From positions 1 through 64,000 of the forward strand of contig JAZLLK010000007.1 in assembly GCA_045598105.1 (NCBI GenBank): a DNA stretch of 64,000 nt, read 5' to 3'. The first letter of the stretch is position 1. Every line of letters begins with the position of its first letter. Made by a program: the position numbers and the translations under genes. A model generated the notes under the pieces. That model saw only the letters and a program-made list of their open reading frames with translations. It had not been told where the DNA came from and did no database searches. This stretch comes from UBA1205 sp045598105 (GTDB lineage: Bacteria > Bacteroidota > Bacteroidia > Bacteroidales > WCHB1-69). Positions 1 to 8,459 of this stretch are shown one piece after another.

Positions 1-468
1 CATGCCAACCAATAATAATGTGAGTCCTATCATGAATTCACCTATGGATTTGAACTTACTTTTGGCGGAAAATAAAAATATTAATGATATAGCACCTAAC
101 AGCATGGGTAAATTAAACAGACTGCTGCTTTCCCCTAAGCCTAATAGGGTAATAATCCATGCTGTAATGGTGGTGCCTATATTGGCTCCCATAATTACCG
201 CTACAGCTCCTGCCAGTGACAGCAGGCCGGCATTTACAAAACTTACTACCATTACCGTAGTAGCCGATGAAGACTGTATGGCGGTAGTAACGGCAGCACC
301 CGTACATATACCTCTAAAGGGGTTAGATGTAACCTGTCCCATAACGGTACGCATTTTACTGCCGGCTATCTTTTGTAAACCTTCACTCATGAGTTTCATG
401 CCGAATAAAAATACGGCTAAGGCGCCTGCAAAATTGATGATGATAAATAGAGTGTCTAGTACATTCAT
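1..468 (-). CDS. Na/Pi cotransporter family protein (5' part, runs off window)
   Basis: This is an inner-membrane sodium-phosphate symporter of the PNaS/NptA family; only the first 156 residues lie in the window and the reading frame is open at base 1. It was read by translating the reverse complement from the ATG at 468-466. Hydrophobic helices carry the family's duplicated hallmarks: a QSSSATT motif near residue 55 and a GANIGTT motif near residue 85. FLFGMKLMSEGL at the first helix is also typical. Full members usually continue with a second QSSS repeat and often a PhoU-like cytoplasmic domain, which cannot be seen here. A promoter-like box lies 31-38 nt upstream at 499-506. The start is secure because it is the first ATG after that box. 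Confidence 0.88.
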   Translation of the reverse strand, partial: MNVLDTLFIIINFAGALAVFLFGMKLMSEGLQKIAGSKMRTVMGQVTSNPFRGICTGAAVTTAIQSSSATTVMVVSFVNAGLLSLAGAVAVIMGANIGTTITAWIITLLGLGESSSLFNLPMLLGAISLIFLFSAKSKFKSIGEFMIGLTLLLVGM

Positions 469-498
469 ATAAATATTTTATGTTTTTATTACCAATTG

Positions 499-506
499 CA
501 AAAGTG
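499..506 (-). promoter_or_regulatory. Bacteroidota -7 promoter box (CACTTTTG) of the Na/Pi cotransporter gene
   Basis: The minus strand reads TGC-CACTTTTG-C, one base off the TAnnTTTG consensus, with the start codon 31 nt downstream. No clear -33 TTG was found. Confidence 0.5.
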
Positions 507-600
507 GCATAAAAATATGAAAAAACGGAGTTTTTGGCTGTTAATTTTAAGTTAATGTAATGTTAAAATAATGTTAACTTTAACCGGTTATTTGTTGTGA

Positions 601-636
601 ATGTTATTGTTATATATGGTTATATAACAATAATAT
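601..636. repeat. Long inverted repeat (hairpin), 13 bp perfect, 16 bp with one G-U
   Basis: The arms 604-616 and 621-633 are perfectly complementary around a 4-nt loop (TGGT) and extend outward to 601/636 with one G-U pair. It sits downstream of the aldo/keto reductase stop (684, minus) and upstream of the Na/Pi gene promoter region. No T-run follows on either strand, so it is not a textbook intrinsic terminator. It may protect the 3' end of the reductase mRNA or act as an operator. Confidence 0.6.
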
Positions 637-683
637 GTGAAATTTTATATGTTAAAAAATGATATTTTAATATGTTTATCTGT

Positions 684-1916
684 TTATTCGAATAGCTTTT
701 GGGCCTGTTGCATGCGTTCTTTTACGGGAACGTTAAAGGGACAGCGTGTTTCGCAGGCACCGCAGCCTATGCATTCTCCTGCTTTATGTTCCAGTGCGTT
801 ATATTTCTGTTGCAGGTGAGCGGGCACTTGGTCATATTTTAGTGCTTCGTCGGTCAGTTGGTTTATTTTGGCTATATCTATGCCTTTAGGGCAGGGAGAG
901 CAGTGGTGGCAATAGGTGCAGGCGTGGCCGCCCATGCAGGTATTGCCTATATGGTGCAGTATGGTACTATAGTCTTTTTCTTCATTGGAGGCTTGCAGGT
1001 AGTGCAGGTCGCTCAGGAGTTCTTCTTCGGTTTTGGCACCGCATATAGCGGTGGCTACGCATGGCTTAGCCAGGGCATAGGCCAGGCATTGTACCGGTGT
1101 GAGGGCGGTATGCAGTGGAGAGTCGGTTTCACGGAGCAGTTTACCGCCCCCACCAAATACCTTCATGGCGGTAATGGCTATATGATGCCGGGCGCAGTAG
1201 TCGTAAAGTTCTACCCGTACGGGATCAATGCCTTGGGTAATATGTTCATAGCTGGAGGTATCCCACACGGTGTATTGTGAGCTTAGGCGGTCAAAGGCAG
1301 GATTGAGGCTGAGCATAATCACCTCTACCTGTCCGCTTTTGGCGGCGGCAAGGGCGGCTTCGGCATTATGGCTGCTTACGCCTATGTGGTGTATTTTGCC
1401 TTCCTGCTTCAGTTGTTTTACATAAGTCATGTATTCGCTGTTTTCCACCTCGGTCCATTCTTCCACCTTATCTACTATGTGTATCATGCCCACGTCTATA
1501 TAGTCGGTGTGCAGGCGTTGAAGCATATCTTCAAACCCTGCTTTGGCTTCTTCTACATTGCGGGTACGTTTGTATTGGTTGTGGTCCCAATAGGAGCCTA
1601 TGTGTCCCTGTATTATCATGTGTTCACGCACACCTTGCAGGGCATAGCCTATGTTATCACGCACGGTGGGGTTGGCATCGTACAGGTCTATGTAGTTAAT
1701 GCCGCTGTCCATGGCCATGGACATAAAATGGCGTGCTTCTTCTTTGCTTATATCGCCAAATGCCGCACAACCTATGCTTATTTCACTTACATTCATACCC
1801 GTATTTCCCAGCGGCCTGTAGGTCATATAAGGGTTAGTAAAGTCCTTATTGCCGTTATGGCAGGCGGTAATCATAAGTGCCATGGCTATGAGCATGGCAA
1901 AATACATTTTTTTCAT
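684..1916 (-). CDS. Aldo/keto reductase with C-terminal 4Fe-4S motifs, predicted lipoprotein
   Basis: NAD(P)H-dependent oxidoreductase of the AKR fold (roughly residues 32-320) followed by a ferredoxin-like tail with two cysteine groups, Cys333/336/339/342 and Cys382/385/388/392, each in the CxxCxxCxxxCP style that binds 4Fe-4S clusters. The N-terminus chosen here (410 residues) has Lys-Lys, a hydrophobic stretch and a lipobox ending at Cys19 (ITAC), so export and lipidation are predicted. An internal Met at the usual AKR start would give a cytosolic enzyme, but the promoter box at 1951-1958 lies just 35 nt before the longer start and supports the lipoprotein form. The substrate is unknown. 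It is transcribed divergently from wbpD. Confidence 0.85.
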   Translation of the reverse strand: MKKMYFAMLIAMALMITACHNGNKDFTNPYMTYRPLGNTGMNVSEISIGCAAFGDISKEEARHFMSMAMDSGINYIDLYDANPTVRDNIGYALQGVREHMIIQGHIGSYWDHNQYKRTRNVEEAKAGFEDMLQRLHTDYIDVGMIHIVDKVEEWTEVENSEYMTYVKQLKQEGKIHHIGVSSHNAEAALAAAKSGQVEVIMLSLNPAFDRLSSQYTVWDTSSYEHITQGIDPVRVELYDYCARHHIAITAMKVFGGGGKLLRETDSPLHTALTPVQCLAYALAKPCVATAICGAKTEEELLSDLHYLQASNEEKDYSTILHHIGNTCMGGHACTYCHHCSPCPKGIDIAKINQLTDEALKYDQVPAHLQQKYNALEHKAGECIGCGACETRCPFNVPVKERMQQAQKLFE

Positions 1917-1950
1917 ACAATATATTTTTTTGTTAGTAAAAATTGACGTG

Positions 1951-1958
1951 CAAAAGTA
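1951..1958 (-). promoter_or_regulatory. -7 promoter box TACTTTTG of the aldo/keto reductase
   Basis: Perfect TAnnTTTG match on the minus strand, preceded by an A8 tract; the start codon lies about 35 nt downstream. It is divergent from the wbpD promoter 43 nt away. Confidence 0.65.
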
Positions 1959-2000
1959 GTATTTTTTTTGAATGAGTGAGGTCAATATCTAAAAAAATTG

Positions 2001-2008
2001 TAATTTTG
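2001..2008 (+). promoter_or_regulatory. -7 promoter box TAATTTTG of wbpD
   Basis: Perfect TAnnTTTG match directly after an A7-TTG stretch. The wbpD ATG at 2024 is 15 nt downstream, giving a very short leader. This box also rules out the longer in-frame start at 1976. Confidence 0.65.
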
Positions 2009-2023
2009 CAAAAAAATAGCATT

Positions 2024-2602
2024 ATGGATTATCAGGCTCATGAAACAGCAATAATTGATGCCGATTGCAGTATAGGTAAGGGTACTAAAATATGGCATTT
2101 TTCGCACATTATGTCACATTGTGTTATAGGTGAAAACTGTAACATTGGTCAAAATGTGGTAGTGTCGCCGTATGTAACATTGGGTAACAATGTAAAGGTG
2201 CAAAATAATGTGTCGGTGTACACCGGTGTAGAGTGTGAGGATGATGTGTTTTTGGGTCCTTCTATGGTGTTTACTAATGTAATTAATCCTCGCAGTGCCA
2301 TAAGTCGTAAAAGCGAGTATAGGTGTACCCGTGTGGGTAAAGGCGCCACCATAGGGGCTAATGCTACCATAGTGTGCGGGCATAGTATAGGAGAATATGC
2401 CTTTATAGGTGCCGGTGCCGTGGTTACTAAAGAGGTGCCTCCTTATGCGCTGGTAGTGGGTAATCCTTCCAAGCAAATAGGGTGGATGAGTCAGTATGGG
2501 CATCGTTTGCATTTTAATGAGCAGGGCATAGCCGTGTGTCCCGAAAGCGGAATGAAGTATGAATTAAAGAATAACAATGTACATATAATATATGAGCAGT
2601 AA
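2024..2602 (+). CDS. wbpD: UDP-2-acetamido-3-amino-2,3-dideoxy-glucuronate N-acetyltransferase (WbpD/WlbB type)
   Basis: A cytoplasmic left-handed beta-helix acetyltransferase that uses acetyl-CoA to acetylate the 3-amino group of UDP-GlcNAc(3N)A, giving UDP-2,3-diacetamido-glucuronate. The 192-residue protein shows the hexapeptide repeat pattern from about residue 10 to 150 (for example IGENCNIGQNVVVSP) and the family's DVFLGPSMVFTNVINPR loop. Its last 11 bases overlap the start of wbpB, the gene for the 3-dehydrogenase of the same route, which supports the assignment. WbpA, WbpE and WbpI, needed for the remaining steps, are not in the window. In Porphyromonas gingivalis this pathway supplies the sugar that links T9SS cargo to A-LPS. 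A role in another surface polysaccharide is equally possible here. Confidence 0.85.
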   Translation: MDYQAHETAIIDADCSIGKGTKIWHFSHIMSHCVIGENCNIGQNVVVSPYVTLGNNVKVQNNVSVYTGVECEDDVFLGPSMVFTNVINPRSAISRKSEYRCTRVGKGATIGANATIVCGHSIGEYAFIGAGAVVTKEVPPYALVVGNPSKQIGWMSQYGHRLHFNEQGIAVCPESGMKYELKNNNVHIIYEQ

Positions 2603-3539
2603 TTTTGCATTAATAGGTTTGGGCGGGTATATAGCTCCCAGGCATTTAAAGGCTATAAAAGAAACCGGTAATAATTTACTGGTAGCCTTAGATAAGAATG
2701 ATAGTGTAGGAGTAATTGATTCCTATTTTCCTCAGGCGGATTTTTTTACGGAGCCCGAGCGTTTTGAGCGACATATATATAAAATACGTCATGGTGACGG
2801 GCCTAAGGTGGACTATTTCAGTATATGTACACCTAACTATTTGCATGATGCACATATACGTATGGCCTTACTCAATGGAGCCGATGCCATATGTGAAAAG
2901 CCCTTGGTGCTTAATCCGTGGAATATAGATGCCCTGGCCGAGCTGGAAAAAGAAACGGGCAGAAGAATATACAATATATTGCAGCTTCGTCATCACCCTG
3001 CTATATTGAATTTAAAGCAAAAAATTGACGCCGGCAGTCCTGATAAAATATATGATGTGGACCTTACCTATATTACCTCCCGCGGTAAATGGTTTCATTA
3101 TTCATGGAAGGGTGATGAAATGAAGTCGGGAGGCCTTGCTACCAATATAGGCATACATTTTTTTGATATGTTACAGTTTATATTTGGTAACGTAAAGCAT
3201 ATAGTGGTGCATCATAGGGATAAGCATGTGGTGGCCGGTTACATGGAACTCAGGCGAGCCAGGGTGCGTTGGTTTTTGAGTGTGGATGCTTCTTATTTGC
3301 CGCAGTGTGTTGTGAACAAAGGGCAAGCCACCTATCGTTCCATACAGGTGGAAGGGGACGAGGTGGAATTTACCGGCGGTTTTACTGATTTACACACAGT
3401 GAGTTATGAACATGTATTGGCCGGTAAGGGGTTCGGACTGGCCGAAGCCAAGCCAAGTATACAAATAGTGCATTATATACGTAATGCCGAAACGGGCAGG
3501 GAAGCCCTTAGTTGTAAACATCCTTTTTTAGTCTTGTAA
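2592..3539 (+). CDS. wbpB: UDP-N-acetylglucosaminuronate 3-dehydrogenase, Gfo/Idh/MocA family (WbpB/WlbA type)
   Basis: NAD-dependent dehydrogenase that oxidises C3 of UDP-GlcNAcA before transamination by WbpE. The 315-residue protein has the N-terminal Rossmann segment (ALIGLGGYIAPRHL), the DSVGVIDSYFP stretch characteristic of WlbA rather than of generic Gfo/Idh proteins, and the EKPLVLNPWNID motif, whose Lys is the conserved active-site residue of the superfamily. The ATG overlaps the 3' end of wbpD by 11 nt, so the two are probably translationally coupled. The order acetyltransferase-dehydrogenase is unusual only in that the other pathway enzymes are absent nearby. Confidence 0.87.
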   Translation: MSSNFALIGLGGYIAPRHLKAIKETGNNLLVALDKNDSVGVIDSYFPQADFFTEPERFERHIYKIRHGDGPKVDYFSICTPNYLHDAHIRMALLNGADAICEKPLVLNPWNIDALAELEKETGRRIYNILQLRHHPAILNLKQKIDAGSPDKIYDVDLTYITSRGKWFHYSWKGDEMKSGGLATNIGIHFFDMLQFIFGNVKHIVVHHRDKHVVAGYMELRRARVRWFLSVDASYLPQCVVNKGQATYRSIQVEGDEVEFTGGFTDLHTVSYEHVLAGKGFGLAEAKPSIQIVHYIRNAETGREALSCKHPFLVL

Positions 3540-3543
3540 TATT

Positions 3544-4587
3544 ATGTTTTGGTGTGAAGATACTCAAATAGCCGCAATAGCTGTACACAGGGTGGGTAAT
3601 GCTGTAGATGATGAAGGCGGCCTTATGATAAGTAGTGGCACTCCCGATATGGATGATGCTACCCGTGAAGCCATGATGTGCTTTTTGTTTTCGTCGTTCA
3701 AATACGATGAATATTACCATTTTTATGCCGAAGACGGCATGAGTAACGGGGTGCAGTTAAGTGTATCCTCCATATTGGGCAGTGATGAGTTATTGTATCC
3801 GCAGTCGGTACTGCTGGCCAAGTCATTATATGCCAAATGCAGAAGTGAAAAAATACCCAAAGGTGAATTTTATGTAGTAAAATTCCGTAACTGTGCCTAT
3901 CAGGGGCAACTGGTGGATGCCGTGGGCCTGTTCAAAGCCGAAAAAAAGGAAGTATTTATGTCAGTGCATGCCGAAGGTGACAGCCTGCAGGTGCAGGCAC
4001 AGGAGGGCTCACTTATAAATAAAATAGACAAGGGCTGTTTGGTACTGGATACGCAGGCTACCAATGGCTACGTGGTGGCCGCTTTTGATAACGGAAAAGG
4101 TGAAAACGGCCTGTATTGGATAGATGAGTTTTTGGGTTTGCGGCAAATGGAAAATGAATTTTTCCAAACGCAGAAAACCATAGAATTATGTAACGATTTT
4201 GTACGCAATGTGTTGCCTGAAAAGTTTGAGGGTGTTACCAAAGATCAGCAGGCTGTATTATTGAACCGCTCGGTAGAGTTCTTTAAGGAAAATGAGGACT
4301 TTTCTTTAGAGGATTACGTGGGTGATGTGCTGCAAAATGAGCAGGCAGGGCAGGAATTGAAGGCCTTTAAGGCTGAAAGTGAGCGTATAGGGCATTATCA
4401 GTTGGAAAGTGACTTTAAAATATCGGATACGGCTTTAAAAAAACAAGCCAAAATTTTAAAAAGTGTAATTAAATTGGATAAAAATTTCCATGTATACGTG
4501 CATGGGAAACGTGATTTTATAGTAAGAGGCTTTGACAATGATAAGCAAATGCAATTTTATCAGTTGTTTTTTAATGAGGAAGATTAA
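3544..4587 (+). CDS. Nucleoid-associated protein, NdpA/YejK family (37 kDa NAP)
   Basis: A 347-residue protein of the NA37 (PF04245-type) family, found with the nucleoid in Gammaproteobacteria; its function in Bacteroidota is not established. Seen in the sequence: the N-terminal IAAIAVHRVGN motif, a central YYHFYAEDG stretch and the C-terminal FHVYVHGKRDFIVRGFD region, which are family signatures. There is no signal peptide. The start lies 4 nt after the wbpB stop, and the next gene starts one base after its own stop, so it belongs to the wbpD-rimO transcript. Nothing in the sequence links it to sugar metabolism; its position may simply reflect a housekeeping operon. Confidence 0.8.
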   Translation: MFWCEDTQIAAIAVHRVGNAVDDEGGLMISSGTPDMDDATREAMMCFLFSSFKYDEYYHFYAEDGMSNGVQLSVSSILGSDELLYPQSVLLAKSLYAKCRSEKIPKGEFYVVKFRNCAYQGQLVDAVGLFKAEKKEVFMSVHAEGDSLQVQAQEGSLINKIDKGCLVLDTQATNGYVVAAFDNGKGENGLYWIDEFLGLRQMENEFFQTQKTIELCNDFVRNVLPEKFEGVTKDQQAVLLNRSVEFFKENEDFSLEDYVGDVLQNEQAGQELKAFKAESERIGHYQLESDFKISDTALKKQAKILKSVIKLDKNFHVYVHGKRDFIVRGFDNDKQMQFYQLFFNEED

Positions 4588-4588
4588 T

Positions 4589-5887
4589 ATGAAGGTAAAA
4601 TACATAGCAACATTATGCTTAACGTTGGCATGCATAAATATGTATGCTCAAAATACCGTAGAGCACTGGAAAAACGGTAATAAAAAGGCAGAAGGAGAAT
4701 ATAAGGACGGTAAGGAAACGGGCGTATGGACCTATTACCATGTAAATGGAGCAAAAGCCATGCAGGGCGAATATCAAAACGGACAAAAGGTAGGCCTGTG
4801 GAAGTCATGGTATGAAAACGGAGCTTTATGCACCGAATATTATCCTTGTACGGGTCAATTTATGTCCTGGTATGATAACGGAGCCAAAGAGAGTATAGGT
4901 TATTTTAAGGATTATGAAAAAGATAGTCTGTGGCAGTTTTATTATTCTAACGGAAAGTTGTCAAAGCATTGCACCTATGTACAGGGACAGCTTAACGGGG
5001 ACTGTGAGGAATACTATAACGACGGCACCTTATCATTTAAAGGTAAGTATATGAATAATGAGTTGGAAGGTGAAGCCCGGTGGTGGTATATTAACGGTAA
5101 CACCGAAATGGAAGGCCGTTTGCATGAAGGTAAGCAGGAAGACATGTGGCATTTCTATAATGAAAACGGCAATTTAGGCAGTGAAGGTGCTTTTGTAAAA
5201 GGCGAACAGGACGGGCAGTGGACCTATTATTACGAAACCGGTGAAAAGTGGAAGCAGGGTATGTATGCGGCCGGAAAGCGTACAGGTATATGGACAGCCT
5301 GGTATGAAAAGGGACAAAAGCAAAGAACAGGTGATTTTTGGGATGATAAGCAGGAAGGCTTGTGGACATCATGGTATCCTAATGGTAAAAAGCAGGATGA
5401 AGGTTATTTTGTGCAAGGTAAAATGTGTAAAGTATGGCAGGGCTGGTATTCGTCCGGTATAATGAAGTATAGAACTTCATTTGAGAAGAACTTGCGTAAC
5501 GGTTCGCATATAGCCTATTGGCAAAACGGTAAAATAAAAGAAAAAGGCAGCTACGTTAAAGATGAAAAACAGGGAAAATGGATTACATATAGTGAGTATG
5601 GTCGTCCGCTTAATGAAGGTAAATATGAAATAAACAAAAAAGCCGGTAAGTGGAAATTCTACGATCAGCAGGGTGCTTTGCAGCGTGACCAGTGTTTTAC
5701 CGATGACATTCCTAACGGCAAATGGACACAATATTATGCCAATGGTAAAAAGCAAAGCACCGGTTCATATACCATGCTTGTAAAGTCAGGGGTGTGGACC
5801 TATTATGATGAGCAGGGAAATACCACCTATAGTGTGGAATATGTAAACGGAAGTATTAGCAGAATAATAGTCGATAACAGAAAATAA
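4589..5887 (+). CDS. Exported MORN/YwqK-type repeat protein with about 17 repeats
   Basis: The 432-residue product has a cleavable signal peptide (Lys-rich start, hydrophobic core, MYAQN cleavage region) followed almost entirely by degenerate 23-24-residue repeats built around W-x-x-W/Y-Y-x-N-G and E-G-x-Y-x-x-G-K. By eye there are about 17 units up to the C-terminus, with one shortened unit near residue 70-90 that has extra cysteines. Databases often call this family a toxin-antitoxin YwqK antitoxin; nothing here supports a toxin-antitoxin role, as no toxin gene is adjacent. It is probably a periplasmic or surface beta-sheet scaffold. It starts one base after the NdpA-family stop codon; an upstream in-frame start inside that gene was rejected because the signal peptide begins here. 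Confidence 0.85.
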   Translation: MKVKYIATLCLTLACINMYAQNTVEHWKNGNKKAEGEYKDGKETGVWTYYHVNGAKAMQGEYQNGQKVGLWKSWYENGALCTEYYPCTGQFMSWYDNGAKESIGYFKDYEKDSLWQFYYSNGKLSKHCTYVQGQLNGDCEEYYNDGTLSFKGKYMNNELEGEARWWYINGNTEMEGRLHEGKQEDMWHFYNENGNLGSEGAFVKGEQDGQWTYYYETGEKWKQGMYAAGKRTGIWTAWYEKGQKQRTGDFWDDKQEGLWTSWYPNGKKQDEGYFVQGKMCKVWQGWYSSGIMKYRTSFEKNLRNGSHIAYWQNGKIKEKGSYVKDEKQGKWITYSEYGRPLNEGKYEINKKAGKWKFYDQQGALQRDQCFTDDIPNGKWTQYYANGKKQSTGSYTMLVKSGVWTYYDEQGNTTYSVEYVNGSISRIIVDNRK

Positions 5888-5889
5888 TT

Positions 5890-7233
5890 ATGCCGGTAGT
5901 AAATTTTTTAATGAGCCAAAGTGCTTCGCAGGGTGCTACACCCTGTGAGGTGAATATTATCACCATGGGCTGTTCTAAAAATCTGGTGGATTCGGAGCAG
6001 TTAGCCGCCCAATTGGAGGCTAATCATTATTTGGTGTTGCATGAAAGCAGGCAGTCTATGCCTATTACTATCATTAATACCTGCGGGTTTATAGCCGATG
6101 CCAAGGAACAGTCGGTAAACATGATATTTGATTGTATAGCTCAAAAAAATGCCGGAAAAATTAAAACGCTCATAGTATTCGGTTGCTTGTCAGGGCGATA
6201 TATGAGTGAGCTTAAGGAGGAAATACCGGAGGTGGATGCTTTTTTTGGTACCGATGCATTGCAGGGAATACTTGCTTTTTTAGGAGCTACCTATTATGCT
6301 GATAAATTGGTGTATCGTAAAACCTCCACACCGGAGCATTATGCGTATTTAAAAATATCGGAAGGTTGTTCTCATCAGTGTGCTTTTTGTGCAATACCCC
6401 GCATACGCGGTCCGCAGGTGTCCAAGCCGGTATCGGTGGTAAAGCGGGAAGCCGAAATTTTGGCCCAAAGGGGCGTAAAAGAATTGCTGCTGGTGGCCCA
6501 GGATTTGTCGTTTTACGGTAAGGATATTAATAATAAATACCTGCTTGCGCAGTTAGTGGAGGAATTGGCACTTATACCCGGCATAGAGTGGATACGTATG
6601 CACTATACATATCCTAATTCATTCCAATATGAGTTGTTAGACCTTATGCTGCAGTACCCTAATGTGTGCCGATATATAGATATGCCCATACAGCATATTA
6701 ATGATACCATGCTACAGGCCATGCATCGTAATATAAGTGGTGACGATATTATACGTATGCTTGACACCATTAAAAGCCGTGTGCCTGATGTGGCACTGCG
6801 AACCTCACTTATAGTGGGGTTTCCCGGTGAAACCAAGGCTATGTATAAGGATTTGGAAAACTTTGTGGCCCGCGGCTACTTTGATCGTTTGGGTGTGTTT
6901 ACTTATTCCCATGAAGAACACACCCCCTCGTATGTGCTTAAGGACAATGTAACACAAGCCGAAAAGCAGCGACGTCAGGAGCAAATTATGGCCATACAGC
7001 ATGATATATCATGGAATAAAAATCAAAGTCTTGTAGGTAAAACGCTTAAAGTGGTAATAGATAATAAACAGGGCAAATATTATGAGGGGCGTACTCAATA
7101 TGACTCTCCCGAGGTGGACAATACGTTGCTTATATCCACCCGCAATCATCATTTGCAGCAAGGCGATTTTTATGATGTGAAAATTATCCGTGCCGATGCC
7201 TTTGACCTTATTGGTGAGGTGAACTCAAACTAA
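5890..7233 (+). CDS. rimO: Ribosomal protein uS12 methylthiotransferase RimO
   Basis: Radical-SAM enzyme that attaches a methylthio group to the conserved aspartate of ribosomal protein S12, using two 4Fe-4S clusters. In the 447 residues, Cys28, Cys65 and Cys99 form the N-terminal UPF0004 cluster site and Cys160, Cys164 and Cys167 form the radical-SAM CxxxCxxC site. A TRAM domain occupies about the last 65 residues. The motif VALRTSLIVGFPGET is typical of RimO/MiaB; the N-terminal EVNIITMGCSKNLVDSE wording marks RimO rather than MiaB. It begins 2 nt after the MORN-protein stop and ends the operon. A later Met at residue 8 is an alternative start. Confidence 0.93.
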   Translation: MPVVNFLMSQSASQGATPCEVNIITMGCSKNLVDSEQLAAQLEANHYLVLHESRQSMPITIINTCGFIADAKEQSVNMIFDCIAQKNAGKIKTLIVFGCLSGRYMSELKEEIPEVDAFFGTDALQGILAFLGATYYADKLVYRKTSTPEHYAYLKISEGCSHQCAFCAIPRIRGPQVSKPVSVVKREAEILAQRGVKELLLVAQDLSFYGKDINNKYLLAQLVEELALIPGIEWIRMHYTYPNSFQYELLDLMLQYPNVCRYIDMPIQHINDTMLQAMHRNISGDDIIRMLDTIKSRVPDVALRTSLIVGFPGETKAMYKDLENFVARGYFDRLGVFTYSHEEHTPSYVLKDNVTQAEKQRRQEQIMAIQHDISWNKNQSLVGKTLKVVIDNKQGKYYEGRTQYDSPEVDNTLLISTRNHHLQQGDFYDVKIIRADAFDLIGEVNSN

Positions 7234-7319
7234 TGTGTTTCCTTTTTTTTTGTTTTAGCCGCAAGGCTTATGCCAGCCCGTGCATGCAAGTGTGGTATAT
7301 GTCAGGAATATAGCACAGC

Positions 7320-7343
7320 ATGCCTTGTATACAGGGAAGGCAT
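7320..7343. repeat. Small hairpin downstream of rimO
   Basis: ATGCCTT (7320-7326) and AAGGCAT (7337-7343) pair over a 10-nt loop. No T-tract follows, so it is a weak candidate for the rimO 3' end. The rest of 7234-7453 holds only the next promoter. Confidence 0.3.
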
Positions 7344-7384
7344 TACTTATATTGTGTAAAGTATAAAAAAATATGAAAAATATG

Positions 7385-7415
7385 TTGCTCAATTCAAAAA
7401 AAAATGGTACTTTTG
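7385..7415 (+). promoter_or_regulatory. Promoter of the porG-uppS-bamA-skp operon (TTG-N20-TACTTTTG)
   Basis: The -33 TTG at 7385-7387 and the perfect -7 box TACTTTTG at 7408-7415 are 20 nt apart, the best two-part Bacteroidota promoter in the window. An A9-TGG extension precedes the -7 box. The first ATG is 38 nt downstream. Confidence 0.75.
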
Positions 7416-7453
7416 CAAAAAATTTTTTGTAGCATAGAAAGATATTATAAAAA

Positions 7454-8410
7454 ATGAAGAAGAAATCAATAATTATCGTCGTATTAGTAGTGTTAGTGTC
7501 TTCAGTATCAGCTCAAAAGTGGGTGGGTGCTCAGCATACACTTTCCGCATCTATAGGGTGGGCCACCATGTTAGGTGAATTAGGCGGAGGTCCCGGTATA
7601 GGAACTTACGGTTTAAAGGATTTTGACGGTCAGGCCATGGCCCCTGCTTATACTTTAGGTTATACTTATAACAAGGATAAGGGAAATGCCATAGATTTTA
7701 CATTTAAGTTAGATGCTTCTTACACTCGTATGAATTCCTGTGATAATTACACTGAGAATGAGTCCAGAAGCGCACGTAAACTCAGCCGTATTACTGATTT
7801 GGTAGAGTTATATGCCGGTGTGGAATTTTATTTTTTAAAGCAAACAGTATCTGCATTTAGAGTCGGTACTTTCAGTAATAAAGGTTTTAAGTCACGTTCG
7901 GTACGTTCCGGTATACCTTTGTCTATGTATTTAATATTAGGCGCCGGTGGTGCATGGTATGACTGCAAGGGTAAATACACTGATGGAGAATGGTACTCTA
8001 TGCGTGAATTGTGTACCGAAGGGCAGGGCATGCTTAATACCCGTAAAAAGCCCTCTTCTGTTCAGGCTATAGGTGTGTTGGGCTTAGGTATTAAACGCTT
8101 GTTTACTCCTTCATTTGCCCTTAAGGCGGAGGCAGGTATGCGTTTGTCCTCCACAGATTATTTAGATGAGGTAAGTGTCACTTATTTGTCTCCCGATGCT
8201 ATATATGATGCCGTATTAGCTGAAACCAATGATCAGTCCAAGGCTGAAATGGCTAAATATTTTGCTGACGGAACCCGTTTGGATGCATCTTTAACGCCCG
8301 GTCAGGTACGCGGTAATGCTTTAAAACGTGATGCTTATTTCTTTGTTCAATTAGGTTTTTGTTACGTAATACAGGGAAAGCGGAATCCTTTGAGAAACTC
8401 ATTTAAGTAA
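7454..8410 (+). CDS. PorG/DUF6089-like outer-membrane beta-barrel protein (paralogue)
   Basis: A 318-residue exported protein with signal peptide (MKKKS, hydrophobic core, VSAQKW cleavage region) and alternating hydrophobic strands expected of an outer-membrane barrel. It shares with the next gene the layout of DUF6089: a MLGELGG loop near the N-terminus, a WYSMRELCTEGQG segment mid-protein and a STDYLDEVSVTY motif near the C-terminus. It is more diverged from PorG than the following gene and ends with a basic tail. Family membership suggests it works in or beside the type IX secretion system, but a direct role is inference from similarity and position as first gene of the operon. Confidence 0.7.
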   Translation: MKKKSIIIVVLVVLVSSVSAQKWVGAQHTLSASIGWATMLGELGGGPGIGTYGLKDFDGQAMAPAYTLGYTYNKDKGNAIDFTFKLDASYTRMNSCDNYTENESRSARKLSRITDLVELYAGVEFYFLKQTVSAFRVGTFSNKGFKSRSVRSGIPLSMYLILGAGGAWYDCKGKYTDGEWYSMRELCTEGQGMLNTRKKPSSVQAIGVLGLGIKRLFTPSFALKAEAGMRLSSTDYLDEVSVTYLSPDAIYDAVLAETNDQSKAEMAKYFADGTRLDASLTPGQVRGNALKRDAYFFVQLGFCYVIQGKRNPLRNSFK

Positions 8411-8459
8411 TAGATGTTATTTAGAATATATAAATTATAATTACAAAACATATAATAAT

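Noticed and set aside
2..472. Long plus-strand frame at the window start
   Set aside because: It is the antisense shadow of the Na/Pi cotransporter, which shows clear family motifs on the minus strand.
4589..5887. Toxin-antitoxin module (YwqK antitoxin label)
   Set aside because: The gene encodes an exported repeat protein and no toxin-like gene is adjacent.
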